Below are positions 24,911 through 34,477 of a stretch of DNA of 60,639 nt, in pieces. Source of the stretch: Gammaproteobacteria bacterium (lineage in GTDB: Bacteria; Pseudomonadota; Gammaproteobacteria; Steroidobacterales; GCA-2729495); NCBI GenBank assembly GCA_020851975.1, contig JADZBS010000050.1:1-60639 (forward strand). Direction: 5' to 3'. Position 1 is the first letter of the stretch. Each line of letters opens with the position of its first letter. Under the pieces are notes generated by a model. That model did no database searches and was not told the origin of the DNA. It saw only the letters and a program-made list of their open reading frames with translations. A program made the translations under genes and the position numbers.

Positions 24911-25402
24911 TCACTCCACCGTGATGGTGACCGGCGCCGACAGCACGGGGGGCTCGTGCGGTACGTGGTTGCCGTCGCCGAGCAGCAGCTGCAGGCGGTG
25001 CGTGCCGGGGCCGAGTTCGACGGTCGCCTCCGTCTGGGCCTTGCCGAAGTGCAGGTGATTGGCGTCCGTCGGGATGGGCTGGTCGCCCGCCGGCGGATCG
25101 ACGTCGACCAGCAGGTGATGGTGCCCGGTACCCGGCTCGTGGGTGCCCGCGGGTGCGAGCGACATGCCCTCGATGGCGAACTGCACCGTGACGGGCGAGC
25201 TGACGTGCGCGCCGTCGGCCGGACTGACGATGCTGACGCTCACCCCGGCGGGAGCCGGCGTGCGCGGCAGCGCGGCAGGAGCGGCGGCGACCGGCGCCGC
25301 GTTGGCTGGCTCTGCCGGTGCGGCCGGTGGCGGCTCGCTGCCGCAGGCAGCGAGACCGAGCGACGACACGATCAGGATGGCGGCGGGCAGGGACTGGCGC
25401 AT
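24911..25402 (-). CDS. DUF4399-domain lipoprotein
   Basis: This 163-residue protein has a lipoprotein signal ending LAAC, a Pro/Ala-rich linker (25-50), then a compact domain with SIVSPADGAHVSSPVTVQF, GTGHHHLLVD and DANHLHFGKAQTE. The His-rich HHHLLVD...HLHFG pattern is typical of DUF4399. The His residues could bind metal, but function is unknown. GAGGAG lies eight bases before the ATG. It probably sits in a membrane leaflet facing the periplasm. Confidence 0.85.
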   Translation of the reverse strand: MRQSLPAAILIVSSLGLAACGSEPPPAAPAEPANAAPVAAAPAALPRTPAPAGVSVSIVSPADGAHVSSPVTVQFAIEGMSLAPAGTHEPGTGHHHLLVDVDPPAGDQPIPTDANHLHFGKAQTEATVELGPGTHRLQLLLGDGNHVPHEPPVLSAPVTITVE

Positions 25403-25452
25403 CGGCGCATCTCCTCGGTGATCCAGCCGGCAGTGTAGCGCCGGTGGCGCCG

Positions 25453-27417
<1,965 letters not shown>

Positions 27418-27469
27418 GGTCGCTGTGCTCGTGCCGGGCGGATGATCGGGGTTGCGGCGCAGGCCGCTG

Positions 27470-28378
27470 CTACGGACTTCGCCGTCGGCGGGCGGGCGCC
27501 GGCGCCAGGAGGCGATCCATCAGGGCCAGTGCCTGGGCGCAGTAGCCGCCGCCGAAGAGATTCAGATGATTGAGGACGTGGTAGAGATTGTAAACGTCCC
27601 GGCGCCGGCCATACCCCGGGTCGAGCGGCCAGACGCGCTCGTAGGCGACATAAAACGTGCGCGGGAAACCGCCGAAAAGTTCCGTCATGGCGATGTCGGC
27701 CTCGCGATCGCCGTAGTAGACGGCCGGATCGAACACCACGGGTTCGCCGTTGCGGGCCATCGCCCAGTTGCCACCCCACAGGTCGCCGTGCAGGAGCGAG
27801 GCCGCCGGCGCGTGGCCCTCGAGCAGGCCGGGCAGCGCGACGAGGAGACGTTCACCGCGTCCGGCCACGTCGGCATGGCCCTGGCGCGCTGCCAGCGCGA
27901 GCTGGAAGCCGAGGCGCCGTTCGCACCAGAACCGCACCCAGTCCGCGTCGGGAGTATTCGGCTGTGGTGTGCTGCCGATGGTGTTGTCGCACTGCCAGCC
28001 GAAGCGCTCGGCGACGTGGCGGTGCTGCAGGGCGAGCCGTTCGCCGAGCCGTGTGGCGGCATCCGCGCTGCCCGGCTCGAGATCGAGCCACTCGAGCAGC
28101 AGCCAGGCGGCATCCTCCGCCGTGCCCTGCCCGACCGGCTCGGGTGCGCGCACGGCCAGCGCGGCGCGCAGCTCGCGCAGGCCCTCGGCTTCGGCAGCGA
28201 ACATGCCGGCGCAGTCGGCCGCATTCACCTTGAGGAACCACGCGCGGTCCTGGCGGTCGCGCACGCGATAGCAACTGCTGATGCTGCCGCCGGTCACGCC
28301 CTGCACCGTGGCTGGCACCAGCGTGATGCCGGTGGCGGCTCGGATGGCGAAGAGCAGCGGCTCGGAGACGCCTGACAT
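27470..28378 (-). CDS. Fructosamine kinase family protein
   Basis: This 302-residue protein has the aminoglycoside-phosphotransferase-like kinase fold. Diagnostic stretches are [10 protein letters not shown] near the N-terminus, FLKVNA (ATP-site Lys), [11 protein letters not shown] (catalytic loop with Asp and Asn) and [20 protein letters not shown] (metal-binding Asp). Bacterial members such as YniA phosphorylate ketosamines or ribulosamines and so help reverse protein glycation. The exact substrate here is not known. It is on the same strand as acs and the exonuclease gene with short gaps. Confidence 0.9.
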   Translation of the reverse strand: MSGVSEPLLFAIRAATGITLVPATVQGVTGGSISSCYRVRDRQDRAWFLKVNAADCAGMFAAEAEGLRELRAALAVRAPEPVGQGTAEDAAWLLLEWLDLEPGSADAATRLGERLALQHRHVAERFGWQCDNTIGSTPQPNTPDADWVRFWCERRLGFQLALAARQGHADVAGRGERLLVALPGLLEGHAPAASLLHGDLWGGNWAMARNGEPVVFDPAVYYGDREADIAMTELFGGFPRTFYVAYERVWPLDPGYGRRRDVYNLYHVLNHLNLFGGGYCAQALALMDRLLAPAPARRRRSP

Positions 28379-28405
28379 GCCGGGACAGTGTCGTCCTGGG
28401 CCGCG

Positions 28406-29293
28406 TCAGGCGGAGCCGGCGATCCGGCGGGCCTGGCGCCGCAGCGCTTCCCCGAAGCCGGCCATGTCGTAGAGGCTCCCGAGCGCCTCGAGATCCGGGG
28501 TGCGCCGCGCCAGCGCCGTCGCCTCCCCCGGCGCGGGTGCGTCGTAGCGCACGCGCGTGAGCTGGCGCGACAGCTCCACCGCTTCACGCTCGCCGCGCAG
28601 GCGCCCGGGCAGCGACGGCGCCGAGCGGATCTTCAGGCGGCCCACCGCCTCGAGGTTGGCGTAGATCGACTCCACGTCGTCGAAATGCCCGAGCAGCGCG
28701 GCCGCGGTCTTCGGCCCGACGCCGCGCGCCCCGGGGATGTTGTCGACGGGATCACCGGTCAGGGCGAGGAAGTCGGCGATCTGGTCGGCGCGCACGCCGA
28801 AGACCTCCGGCACCTGCTCGTGCGGCATGCGGCGGCCCGTGGGGTAGTCCCACAGCACGTCACCGGATTCGAGCACCTGGGCGAGGTCCTTGTCGCGGGA
28901 GAGGATGGTCACGCGGTGGCCCGCCTGGCGCATGCGCGCGGCGGTGGCCGCGATCAGGTCGTCGGCCTCGAAACAGTCGTCCGCGAAATCAGCCAGCCCG
29001 AGCGCGCGTGTCACGGCGCGGCAACGCCCGAATTGCTGCTTCAGCTCCACGGGCGCCGGCTCACGGTTGGCCTTGTACTGCGGGTAGATGGCCGTGCGCA
29101 CGCAACTCGCGCCGCGATTCTCGTCGAAGGCGACCGCAACGAACTCGGGCTGCAGGTCCTCGAGAAAATCGCCGAGGAAGCGCGTGAAGCCGTAGAGCGC
29201 GTTGACGGGGTTGCGTTGCGGGTCGGTCATGTCCGGCGGGATCGAATACCAGGCCCGGAACACGAAGACGCTGGCGTCGATCAGGTAGACCAT
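28406..29293 (-). CDS. Xni-type 5'-3' exonuclease / flap endonuclease
   Basis: This 295-residue protein is equivalent to the N-terminal 5'-nuclease domain of DNA polymerase I without the polymerase. It has the PIN-like start YLIDASVFVFRAWYS, YPQYKANR, DCFEADDLIAA, ILSRDKDLAQ and the helix-hairpin-helix LTGDPVDNIPGARGVGPKTA, with the acidic metal-binding residues in place. Such proteins (ExoIX/Xni, YpcP) process flaps and RNA primers. Start and length fit the family. DNA pol I itself is not in the window. Confidence 0.88.
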   Translation of the reverse strand: MVYLIDASVFVFRAWYSIPPDMTDPQRNPVNALYGFTRFLGDFLEDLQPEFVAVAFDENRGASCVRTAIYPQYKANREPAPVELKQQFGRCRAVTRALGLADFADDCFEADDLIAATAARMRQAGHRVTILSRDKDLAQVLESGDVLWDYPTGRRMPHEQVPEVFGVRADQIADFLALTGDPVDNIPGARGVGPKTAAALLGHFDDVESIYANLEAVGRLKIRSAPSLPGRLRGEREAVELSRQLTRVRYDAPAPGEATALARRTPDLEALGSLYDMAGFGEALRRQARRIAGSA

Positions 29294-29322
29294 GCGCGGA
29301 TTATGCGGCGTGGGCTTGCCCC

Positions 29323-29346
29323 GTAGGAGCGACGCCAGTCGCGACC
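29323..29346 (+). repeat. REP element with GTAG head
   Basis: GTAGGAGCGACGCCAGTCGC followed by GACC starts with the GTAG tetranucleotide and continues into a small palindrome (GCGAC, loop GCCA, GTCGC), the layout of REP sequences mobilised by RAYT transposases in Pseudomonas and Xanthomonadaceae. It lies in the 70-base gap between the exonuclease and HNH genes. No second copy was noticed in the window and no RAYT gene is present, so it is a singlet here. Confidence 0.7.
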
Positions 29347-29363
29347 CGTGTCCCGCCGCAACC

Positions 29364-30077
29364 TCAATCGTGCAGCACGCGGAGCTGGCTGCCGCTTCGC
29401 AGGCTGGTGCTCAGGCGTGCGTGCAGGGGACTGGAGCGCGGGATGTGCGCGAGCAGGAACTTCATCTGGTCGGCGAGCACGCGCCGGCCCTTCAGATAGA
29501 TGTACTCGGCATAGGTCGGCGTGAACGGCACCGCGATCAGCTGCATGCCGGCGCCCTCGGGCGTGCGCCCGCCCTTGTGGTTGTTGCAGCGCCGGCAGGC
29601 GGTGACGACGTTGTTCCAGGAGTCGGCGCCGCCCTGGCTGAGGGGCGTGACGTGCTCGCGCGTGAGGTCGCGCGACATGAAGCGCTCGCCGCAGTACAGG
29701 CACAGGTTGGCGTCACGGCGGAACAGCGTCTTGTTGTTCAGCGGTGGCACGTAGTCGTCGCGCAGCTCGGCGATGCCCGGCGTGCGCCCGACGGTGGCAA
29801 CGATCGAGTTGACCTCCACGCAGCTGCGCGCGCCGGTGCGGGCGCTGTGACCGCCACGCACCGTGTAGAGCAGCGAACCGCAGCTGTAGGCCACCTGGTG
29901 CATGGCGTAGAGGCGCACCGCCTCGCGGTAGTCGATCCACTCGAGCGGCATGCCGGCGACGTCGGTGCGCAGCACCTGCTGGGACAGGTCGACGAAGACG
30001 GCCGCCAGATCGGCATCGAACGCGGCACGAGGCACCCGGCCCGCGGCATCGCGCCCGGGGACATCAGCAACCGCCAT
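29364..30077 (-). CDS. HNH endonuclease family protein
   Basis: This 237-residue protein has a C-terminal HNH module: NLCLYCGERF, LTREHVTPLSQGG (the HV His), WNNVVTACRRCNNHKGG. Two CxxC pairs bind the structural zinc. The N-terminal 100 residues have no recognised motif. Proteins of this layout are widespread in proteobacteria as single genes, without evidence of a restriction partner. ATG at 30077 has AAGG eight bases upstream; a GTG at 30098 would add seven residues. The gene follows a T-rich minus-strand segment likely to hold its promoter. Confidence 0.85.
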   Translation of the reverse strand: MAVADVPGRDAAGRVPRAAFDADLAAVFVDLSQQVLRTDVAGMPLEWIDYREAVRLYAMHQVAYSCGSLLYTVRGGHSARTGARSCVEVNSIVATVGRTPGIAELRDDYVPPLNNKTLFRRDANLCLYCGERFMSRDLTREHVTPLSQGGADSWNNVVTACRRCNNHKGGRTPEGAGMQLIAVPFTPTYAEYIYLKGRRVLADQMKFLLAHIPRSSPLHARLSTSLRSGSQLRVLHD

Positions 30078-30180
30078 GACGGTGCCTTGCGGAGTCACGG
30101 CGCGAATCTTTCAAAAACAGCGAAAAAAATCAAATACGTGGTGAACGGTTGCCGGATGCTGCACCGGCGTGGCGGGCGAT

Positions 30181-30678
30181 TCAGCGCGGCGGACCGGGCG
30201 GTGGGCGCGCACCCGGAGGCGGGGGCCGCTGGCGCCATTCCCGGAACCGCTGCCGTTGCTCGGGCGTCATCTGCTGCCAGCGCTTGCGCAAGGCCTGGCG
30301 CTGCTCCGGCGGCAAGTCACGGAAACGGCGGAAGTTCTCGCGCACCCGTGCCTGGTCCTCGGGCGGCAGTTGCTGGAAGCGCTCGAAGCGCTCACGCACC
30401 CAGTGGCGCTGCTCGGGCGAGAGATCCTGCCAGCGGCGGAAGCGCTTCTCGGCCCGGGCGCGCTGCTCGGGGCTCATCGCGGCCCAGCGGTCGGCGCCGG
30501 CGGCCAACCGCGCCTGGCGCCCGGCAGGCAGGGTGTCCCACTGCCCGGCGAGCCCGGCGAGCACGCGCTGCTGCTCGGCGGAGAGCGAGGCCCAGGGCAC
30601 CGCCACCGGTTCGGCGGCGAGCACGCGCGCGAACGCCAGGCCGAAGAAGGCCACCAGCAGCAGGCTAACGGCGCGCAT
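30181..30678 (-). CDS. DUF3106 protein, basic repeat-rich exported protein
   Basis: This 165-residue protein has a signal peptide (LLLVAFFGLAFARVLA) and a mature part made of about six 17-18-residue helical repeats built on [ST]PEQR...RF.RW..L: for example LSPEQRHWVRERFERFQQL and PPEQRQALRKRWQQM. The tail is Pro/Arg-rich. The mature protein is strongly basic. It ends the sigma-factor operon; the order sigma factor, putative anti-sigma factor, DUF3106 recurs in proteobacteria. The start at 30678 overlaps the small acidic ORF upstream by 14 bases. It may act as a periplasmic sensor partner; this is inference. Confidence 0.85.
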   Translation of the reverse strand: MRAVSLLLVAFFGLAFARVLAAEPVAVPWASLSAEQQRVLAGLAGQWDTLPAGRQARLAAGADRWAAMSPEQRARAEKRFRRWQDLSPEQRHWVRERFERFQQLPPEDQARVRENFRRFRDLPPEQRQALRKRWQQMTPEQRQRFREWRQRPPPPGARPPPGPPR

Positions 30679-30901
30679 CGTCGTCCCCGTTTTCCCTGGA
30701 TGGCGGTGGTGCCGCCTCGGGTTCGTCGGGCAGTCCGGTGATGAAATCGAGGAACCCTTCGTCGGCAGGCTCCTCGGGCCAGTCGCCGAGGAACTCGAGC
30801 AAAGCGGCGTCCACGGCGGACGCCGGATCGTCGGCAGCCGGCCCGGCGCCTGCCGCGAGCATGCCGAGAACCATGACCAGGACACGGTTGCCATGACCCA
30901 T
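30665..30901 (-). CDS. Small acidic exported protein in sigma-factor operon
   Basis: This 78-residue ORF starts with a signal-like sequence (MGHGNRVLVMVLGMLAAGAG) and continues with an acidic mature region rich in Asp, Glu and Pro, including LLEFLGDWPEEP. A similar short pattern, LEFYDWL, occurs in the C-terminal region of the putative anti-sigma factor just upstream. It lies between that gene (four bases away) and the basic DUF3106 gene (14-base overlap), so all are probably translated from one message. No named family was recognised. Confidence 0.7.
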   Translation of the reverse strand: MGHGNRVLVMVLGMLAAGAGPAADDPASAVDAALLEFLGDWPEEPADEGFLDFITGLPDEPEAAPPPSRENGDDDARR

Positions 30902-30905
30902 CGGA

Positions 30906-31301
30906 TCACCCGGTGAGCTCCGGGTCGAGGTCGGTCGCGGCCGAGTCAGCCTGCAGCCAGTCGTAGAACTCGAGGTCCTCGATCATCTCCAGGTTCTCGT
31001 CAGCGAGCATCAGTTCGAGTTCGAGCGCAGCCTCCGCGCCAGCAGTCCGCGGCAGCGGTTCGCGGTCGACCCAGAGCGCCACCGCCAGCACGGCCACCGC
31101 GGCGGCGGCGAATGCCGGCCGCCAGTACGCCGGCAGCCGCGCCGGGCGCCGGTCGAACTCCGCCAGCGCCGCCTGCCGCGCGCGGTTCAGGCGCGAGGCC
31201 GTGGCCGCGTCGATGTCACCGGCGCCCTGCCGCAGCAACTGGCGCGCAGCCTGCTCGAAGCGCTCGTCGGCCGCCTGCCGCGATTCGTCGGGAGCGTTCA
31301 T
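30906..31301 (-). CDS. DUF3619-like membrane protein, putative anti-sigma factor
   Basis: This 131-residue protein has a cytoplasmic N-terminal helical part (RFEQAARQLLRQGAGDIDAATASRLNRARQAAL, about 14-48), one transmembrane helix (about 66-82, PAFAAAAVAVLAVALWV) and an acidic periplasmic C-terminus. Its ATG overlaps the sigma-factor stop as ATGA, the usual coupling of a sigma factor to its inhibitor. The N-terminal pattern resembles DUF3619/ZAS-like proteins, but the zinc His-Cys-Cys motif is absent. The anti-sigma role is inferred from topology and position. Confidence 0.7.
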   Translation of the reverse strand: MNAPDESRQAADERFEQAARQLLRQGAGDIDAATASRLNRARQAALAEFDRRPARLPAYWRPAFAAAAVAVLAVALWVDREPLPRTAGAEAALELELMLADENLEMIEDLEFYDWLQADSAATDLDPELTG

Positions 31302-31921
31302 GGCCAGTGTTCACCGAGCGTCGCCCGCAGGCTGTGCACCGCCCGCGAGTAATGGGTCTTGACGCTGCCCTCGGAGCATCCCATGACAGCAGCCGTCGCC
31401 GCCACGTCGAGTCCCTCGAGGTTGCGCAACAGGAACGCCTCCTGCTGGCGTGCCGGCAGGGCGGCGACGGCGGTTTCCAGCGCGCTCATGGCATCGCCTA
31501 GCGTGGTGCGCAGTTCCGGCCCGTCGGCCGCCGGCGCCGGGCTGGCTGCCACGGGGTCGCAGGCATCGTCGTCCGGATCGGCCGGGGCGCCGAAAAAGGC
31601 GAGCACACGGCGGCGCACGCTGCCGCGGCGCTGGTGGTCGAGGATGCGGTTCCTGAGGATGCGGAAAAAGAGCATCGGCCACTCGTTCTCGGGTGCGGTG
31701 GCATAGTGACGGACCAGGCGCAGCATCGCGTCCTGCACGATGTCGAGTGCATCGTCGCGATCGCCAACCGCCAGCCGCGCGATGCGGAACGCGCGCCGCT
31801 CCACATCGGCCAGGAACCGCTCCATGGCGGAGCGTTGCTGCAGAAGGGCCTCCTCCCGTCGCTGCGCATCAGGTACCGCGCCCGGCAAGGCCACGGCAGG
31901 CATCGGAATCGTGCTGGGCAT
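31298..31921 (-). CDS. ECF-type RNA polymerase sigma factor
   Basis: This 207-residue protein has sigma region 2 (FRIARLAVGDRDDALDIVQDAMLRLVRHY, with WPMLFFRILRNRILDHQRR) and region 4 (ALPARQQEAFLLRNLEGLDVAATAAVMGCSEGSVKTHYSRA). Regions 1.1 and 3 are missing, as in ECF factors. A 50-residue Asp/Pro/Ala-rich linker separates regions 2 and 4. It heads an operon with a putative membrane inhibitor and two exported proteins, suggesting an envelope-stress regulon. A GGAAC at 31957-31961 and TCAGA at 31932-31936 on the minus strand might form an autoregulated promoter, but their 20-base spacing is long. Confidence 0.93.
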   Translation of the reverse strand: MPSTIPMPAVALPGAVPDAQRREEALLQQRSAMERFLADVERRAFRIARLAVGDRDDALDIVQDAMLRLVRHYATAPENEWPMLFFRILRNRILDHQRRGSVRRRVLAFFGAPADPDDDACDPVAASPAPAADGPELRTTLGDAMSALETAVAALPARQQEAFLLRNLEGLDVAATAAVMGCSEGSVKTHYSRAVHSLRATLGEHWP

Positions 31922-32249
31922 AGGATATGAGTCTGATCTGCCTCGGGCACTATAACGTTCCTCCGTTCAGGCGGTTGACGGCACCGGGAGGCAGCCGGCC
32001 GCGCCGTCGTTATTCACACCTGTCGGCCCGGCACAGCGTTACGTTACCAAGCCCTGAAGACAGCACAGATAGAACTGGTAACTTGCTGAATGACAATGAA
32101 AAGATTCAAAAGAACAAAATTTGACCAGATGGTCATCAGTGACGTGCCGCACGGCTGCGGCGCGACCCGGCCGGACTGTTCCACAGAGTTATCCACACGT
32201 TTTGTGGATAAATGACGCATCGCGCCAGATCAAGACCTTACGCACGCCC
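31922..32249. other. Gene-free region with three DnaA boxes and AT-rich stretch; candidate origin or DnaA-controlled site
   Basis: This is the only gene-free stretch over 300 bases. It holds TTATTCACA (32010-32018) and TTATCCACA (32189-32197) on the plus strand and TTATCCACA on the minus strand (TGTGGATAA at 32203-32211). All three fit the DnaA-box consensus TTWTNCACA; the last two form a perfect inverted pair five bases apart. Between the first and the pair lies a clearly AT-rich segment (about 32088-32130) in an otherwise very GC-rich window. The divergent promoters for the sigma-factor operon and priA must also lie here. The inverted pair could equally fold as a 9-bp hairpin. Confidence 0.55.
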
Positions 32250-34445
32250 GTGAGCGAAGCGACCATCCTGCGCGTGGCCATCGATGCGCCGGTCATGCAG
32301 GCATTCGACTACCTGCCGCCGGCGCAGGGCCAGCCCCGGCCGGGCCAGCGCGTGCTCGTACCGTTCCGCCAGGGACGCCGGGTCGGCGTCGTCCTCGACC
32401 TCGCGACGCGCTCCGCCGTGTCCCCCGGCCGGCTGCGGCGTACGCTCGCGGTGCTCGACACCGAACCGCTGCTCGACGCCTCGCTCATGGGCCTGCTCGG
32501 CTGGGCCGCCGGCTACTACCAGCATCCGCCCGGTGAAGTGTTTGCGGCGGCGCTGCCGCGCCTGCTCCGCCATGGCCGCGACAGCACCACGGGAACCCTC
32601 GCCTGGCAGATCACGCCGGCGGGCGTCGCGGCGCACGCCGCCCGGCAGGATGCGCGCGCGCCGGTGCAGTCGCGGCTGCTGGCCGCCCTCGTTGCCGCCG
32701 GCGAGGCGCTCGATGCCGATGCGCTCGGCGTGCTGGCCACGCGCTGGCAGGAGGCGGTGCGGGCCCTGGAAAAGCGCGGCTGGGTCGAGCGCACACGGCG
32801 CGACGACGCGGCGCCGGCGAGCGGCGCTGCCGAGGAGCCGCCGCCGCCGAGCGCCGCGCAGGCCGCCGCGGTCGCTGGCATCACCGCCAGCCGCGGCTAC
32901 CGCGCCTGGCTCCTGCAGGGGGTCACCGGCAGCGGCAAGACCGAGGTCTACCTGCGCTGCATCGACGCCGAACTGGCCGCCGGCCGCCAGAGCCTGGTGC
33001 TGGTGCCCGAGATCGGGCTCACCCCGCAGCTCGTCGAGCGCTTCCGCCGCCGCTTCCCCGCCGCCGGCATCGCGCTGCTGCACTCGGGACTCACCGACAG
33101 GCAGCGCCTGGACGCCTGGGTCCGCGCCCGCGACGGGCGCGCCGGCATCGTGATCGGCACGCGCTCGGCGGTGTTCGCGCCGCTGCCGCGGCCCGGGCTG
33201 ATCGTCGTCGATGAGGAGCACGATGCCTCGCTCAAGCAGCAGGATGGCTTTCGCTATTCCGCCCGCGATCTCGCCGTCTGGCGCGCGCACCAGCTCGGCA
33301 TTCCGGTGGTGCTCGGTTCGGCCACGCCCTCGCTCGAAAGCCTGGCCAACGCGCAGGCCGGCCGCTACCAGCGCCTGTCGCTCCCCGACCGGGCCGGCGT
33401 GGCGCGCCAGCCTGCCGTAAGGCTCGTCGACCTGCGCCGGCACGTGGCCCAGGACGGGCTCACGCCGCCGCTGATCGAAGCCATCGGCCGACATCTGGAG
33501 GCCGGCGGCCAGGTGCTCCTCTACCTGAACCGCCGCGGCTACGCCCCGACGCTGCTCTGCCCCGCCTGCGGCCACTGCCTGGAGTGCCGGCGCTGCGACG
33601 CGCGCCTGGTCCTGCACCGGCACGAAGGGCGCGTCGCCTGCCACCACTGCGGCGCCACGCGCCCTGCCTCCGAAACCTGCCCGCAATGCGGCGGCACGCT
33701 CTACGCCGTGGGCCAGGGCACCGAAAGGCTCGAGGCCGCGCTCGACGAACGCTTCCCGGACGTGCGCCGCGTGCGCATCGACCGCGACACCACGCGCGAG
33801 CGGGGCGGGATGCAGCGCATGCTCGCCGAGGTGGCGAGCGGCACGGCGCGCCTCCTGCTCGGCACGCAGATGCTGACCAAGGGACACGACTTCCCGCTCG
33901 TGACGCTGGTCGGGATCATCGATGCCGACCAGGGCCTGTTCGGCACGGACTTTCGCGCCAGCGAGCGGCTCGCGCAGACCTTCGTCCAGGTCTGCGGCCG
34001 GGCCGGGCGGGGCGAACGGCCGGGCGAGGTCTACCTGCAGACGCACTTCCCCGATCACCCGCTGCTGCAGCTGCTGGTCCGCGAAGGCTACGAACGCTTC
34101 GCCGAGGCCGCGCTCGCCGAACGCCAGGCTGCCGGCTGGCCGCCCTTCAGCTACCTCGCCCTGCTGCGGGCGGAAGCGCCGGCGCGCGAGGCAGCCCTCG
34201 CCTTCCTCACGCAGGCACGCGAGGCGGGCGAGGCGCTCGACCAGCGCGGCGTGCGCCTCGCCGGCCCGGCCCCGGCACCGATGGAAAAGCGCGCCGGGCG
34301 CCACCGCGCGCAGCTGCTGGTGGAGACGACCACGCGGCCCCGCCTGCAGCGATTCCTCGCCGCCTGGCGTGAGCGCCTCGACGCATTGCCTGCCGCCGGG
34401 CGCACCCGCTGGTCGCTCGACGTCGATCCCGTCGAGCTCTTCTGA
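32250..34445 (+). CDS. priA: Primosomal replication restart helicase PriA
   Basis: This 731-residue superfamily 2 helicase reloads the replisome at stalled forks. The N-terminal DNA-binding domain (LRVAIDAPVMQAFDYLPP) precedes the helicase core with Walker A GVTGSGKTEVY (Lys230) and DEEHDAS. Eight cysteines at about 450-490 (CPACGHCLECRRC, CHHCG, CPQCG) form the two zinc sites. GTG at 32250 gives VSEATILRVA and almost exactly the family length (about 730); in-frame starts further upstream would run through the DnaA-box region. It follows that region directly. Confidence 0.95.
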   Translation: MSEATILRVAIDAPVMQAFDYLPPAQGQPRPGQRVLVPFRQGRRVGVVLDLATRSAVSPGRLRRTLAVLDTEPLLDASLMGLLGWAAGYYQHPPGEVFAAALPRLLRHGRDSTTGTLAWQITPAGVAAHAARQDARAPVQSRLLAALVAAGEALDADALGVLATRWQEAVRALEKRGWVERTRRDDAAPASGAAEEPPPPSAAQAAAVAGITASRGYRAWLLQGVTGSGKTEVYLRCIDAELAAGRQSLVLVPEIGLTPQLVERFRRRFPAAGIALLHSGLTDRQRLDAWVRARDGRAGIVIGTRSAVFAPLPRPGLIVVDEEHDASLKQQDGFRYSARDLAVWRAHQLGIPVVLGSATPSLESLANAQAGRYQRLSLPDRAGVARQPAVRLVDLRRHVAQDGLTPPLIEAIGRHLEAGGQVLLYLNRRGYAPTLLCPACGHCLECRRCDARLVLHRHEGRVACHHCGATRPASETCPQCGGTLYAVGQGTERLEAALDERFPDVRRVRIDRDTTRERGGMQRMLAEVASGTARLLLGTQMLTKGHDFPLVTLVGIIDADQGLFGTDFRASERLAQTFVQVCGRAGRGERPGEVYLQTHFPDHPLLQLLVREGYERFAEAALAERQAAGWPPFSYLALLRAEAPAREAALAFLTQAREAGEALDQRGVRLAGPAPAPMEKRAGRHRAQLLVETTTRPRLQRFLAAWRERLDALPAAGRTRWSLDVDPVELF

Positions 34446-34477
34446 AGCGGCCGCCCCGCGGCCCGTATAATTCCGCC
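34442..34477 (+). promoter_or_regulatory. argS promoter with -10 element six bases before the start codon
   Basis: A perfect TATAAT (34466-34471) is followed by six bases (TCCGCC) and then the argS ATG, so +1 is predicted on the start codon and the message would be leaderless. A weak -35 (CTGAAG, 34442-34447, spacing 18) overlaps the priA stop codon. No ribosome binding site is visible. Confidence 0.5.

Noticed and set aside
29364-30077. HNH gene next to a REP element as a homing or mobile unit.
   Set aside because: REP elements move with RAYT proteins, not HNH nucleases, and the gene shows no sign of intron or intein context.
30104-30140. T-rich minus-strand stretch after the DUF3106 gene as a terminator.
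   Set aside because: The only nearby stem is five base pairs and ends more than 20 bases before the T-run; a promoter for the HNH gene is more likely.
31932-31961. GGAAC / TCAGA pair upstream of the ECF sigma factor as an autoregulated promoter.
   Set aside because: The 20-base spacing is longer than typical for ECF promoters; kept only as a remark in the gene entry.
32189-32211. Inverted TTATCCACA pair read as a Rho-independent terminator.
   Set aside because: It lies upstream of priA, not after a gene on the same strand, and is not followed by a T-run; two exact DnaA boxes are the simpler reading.
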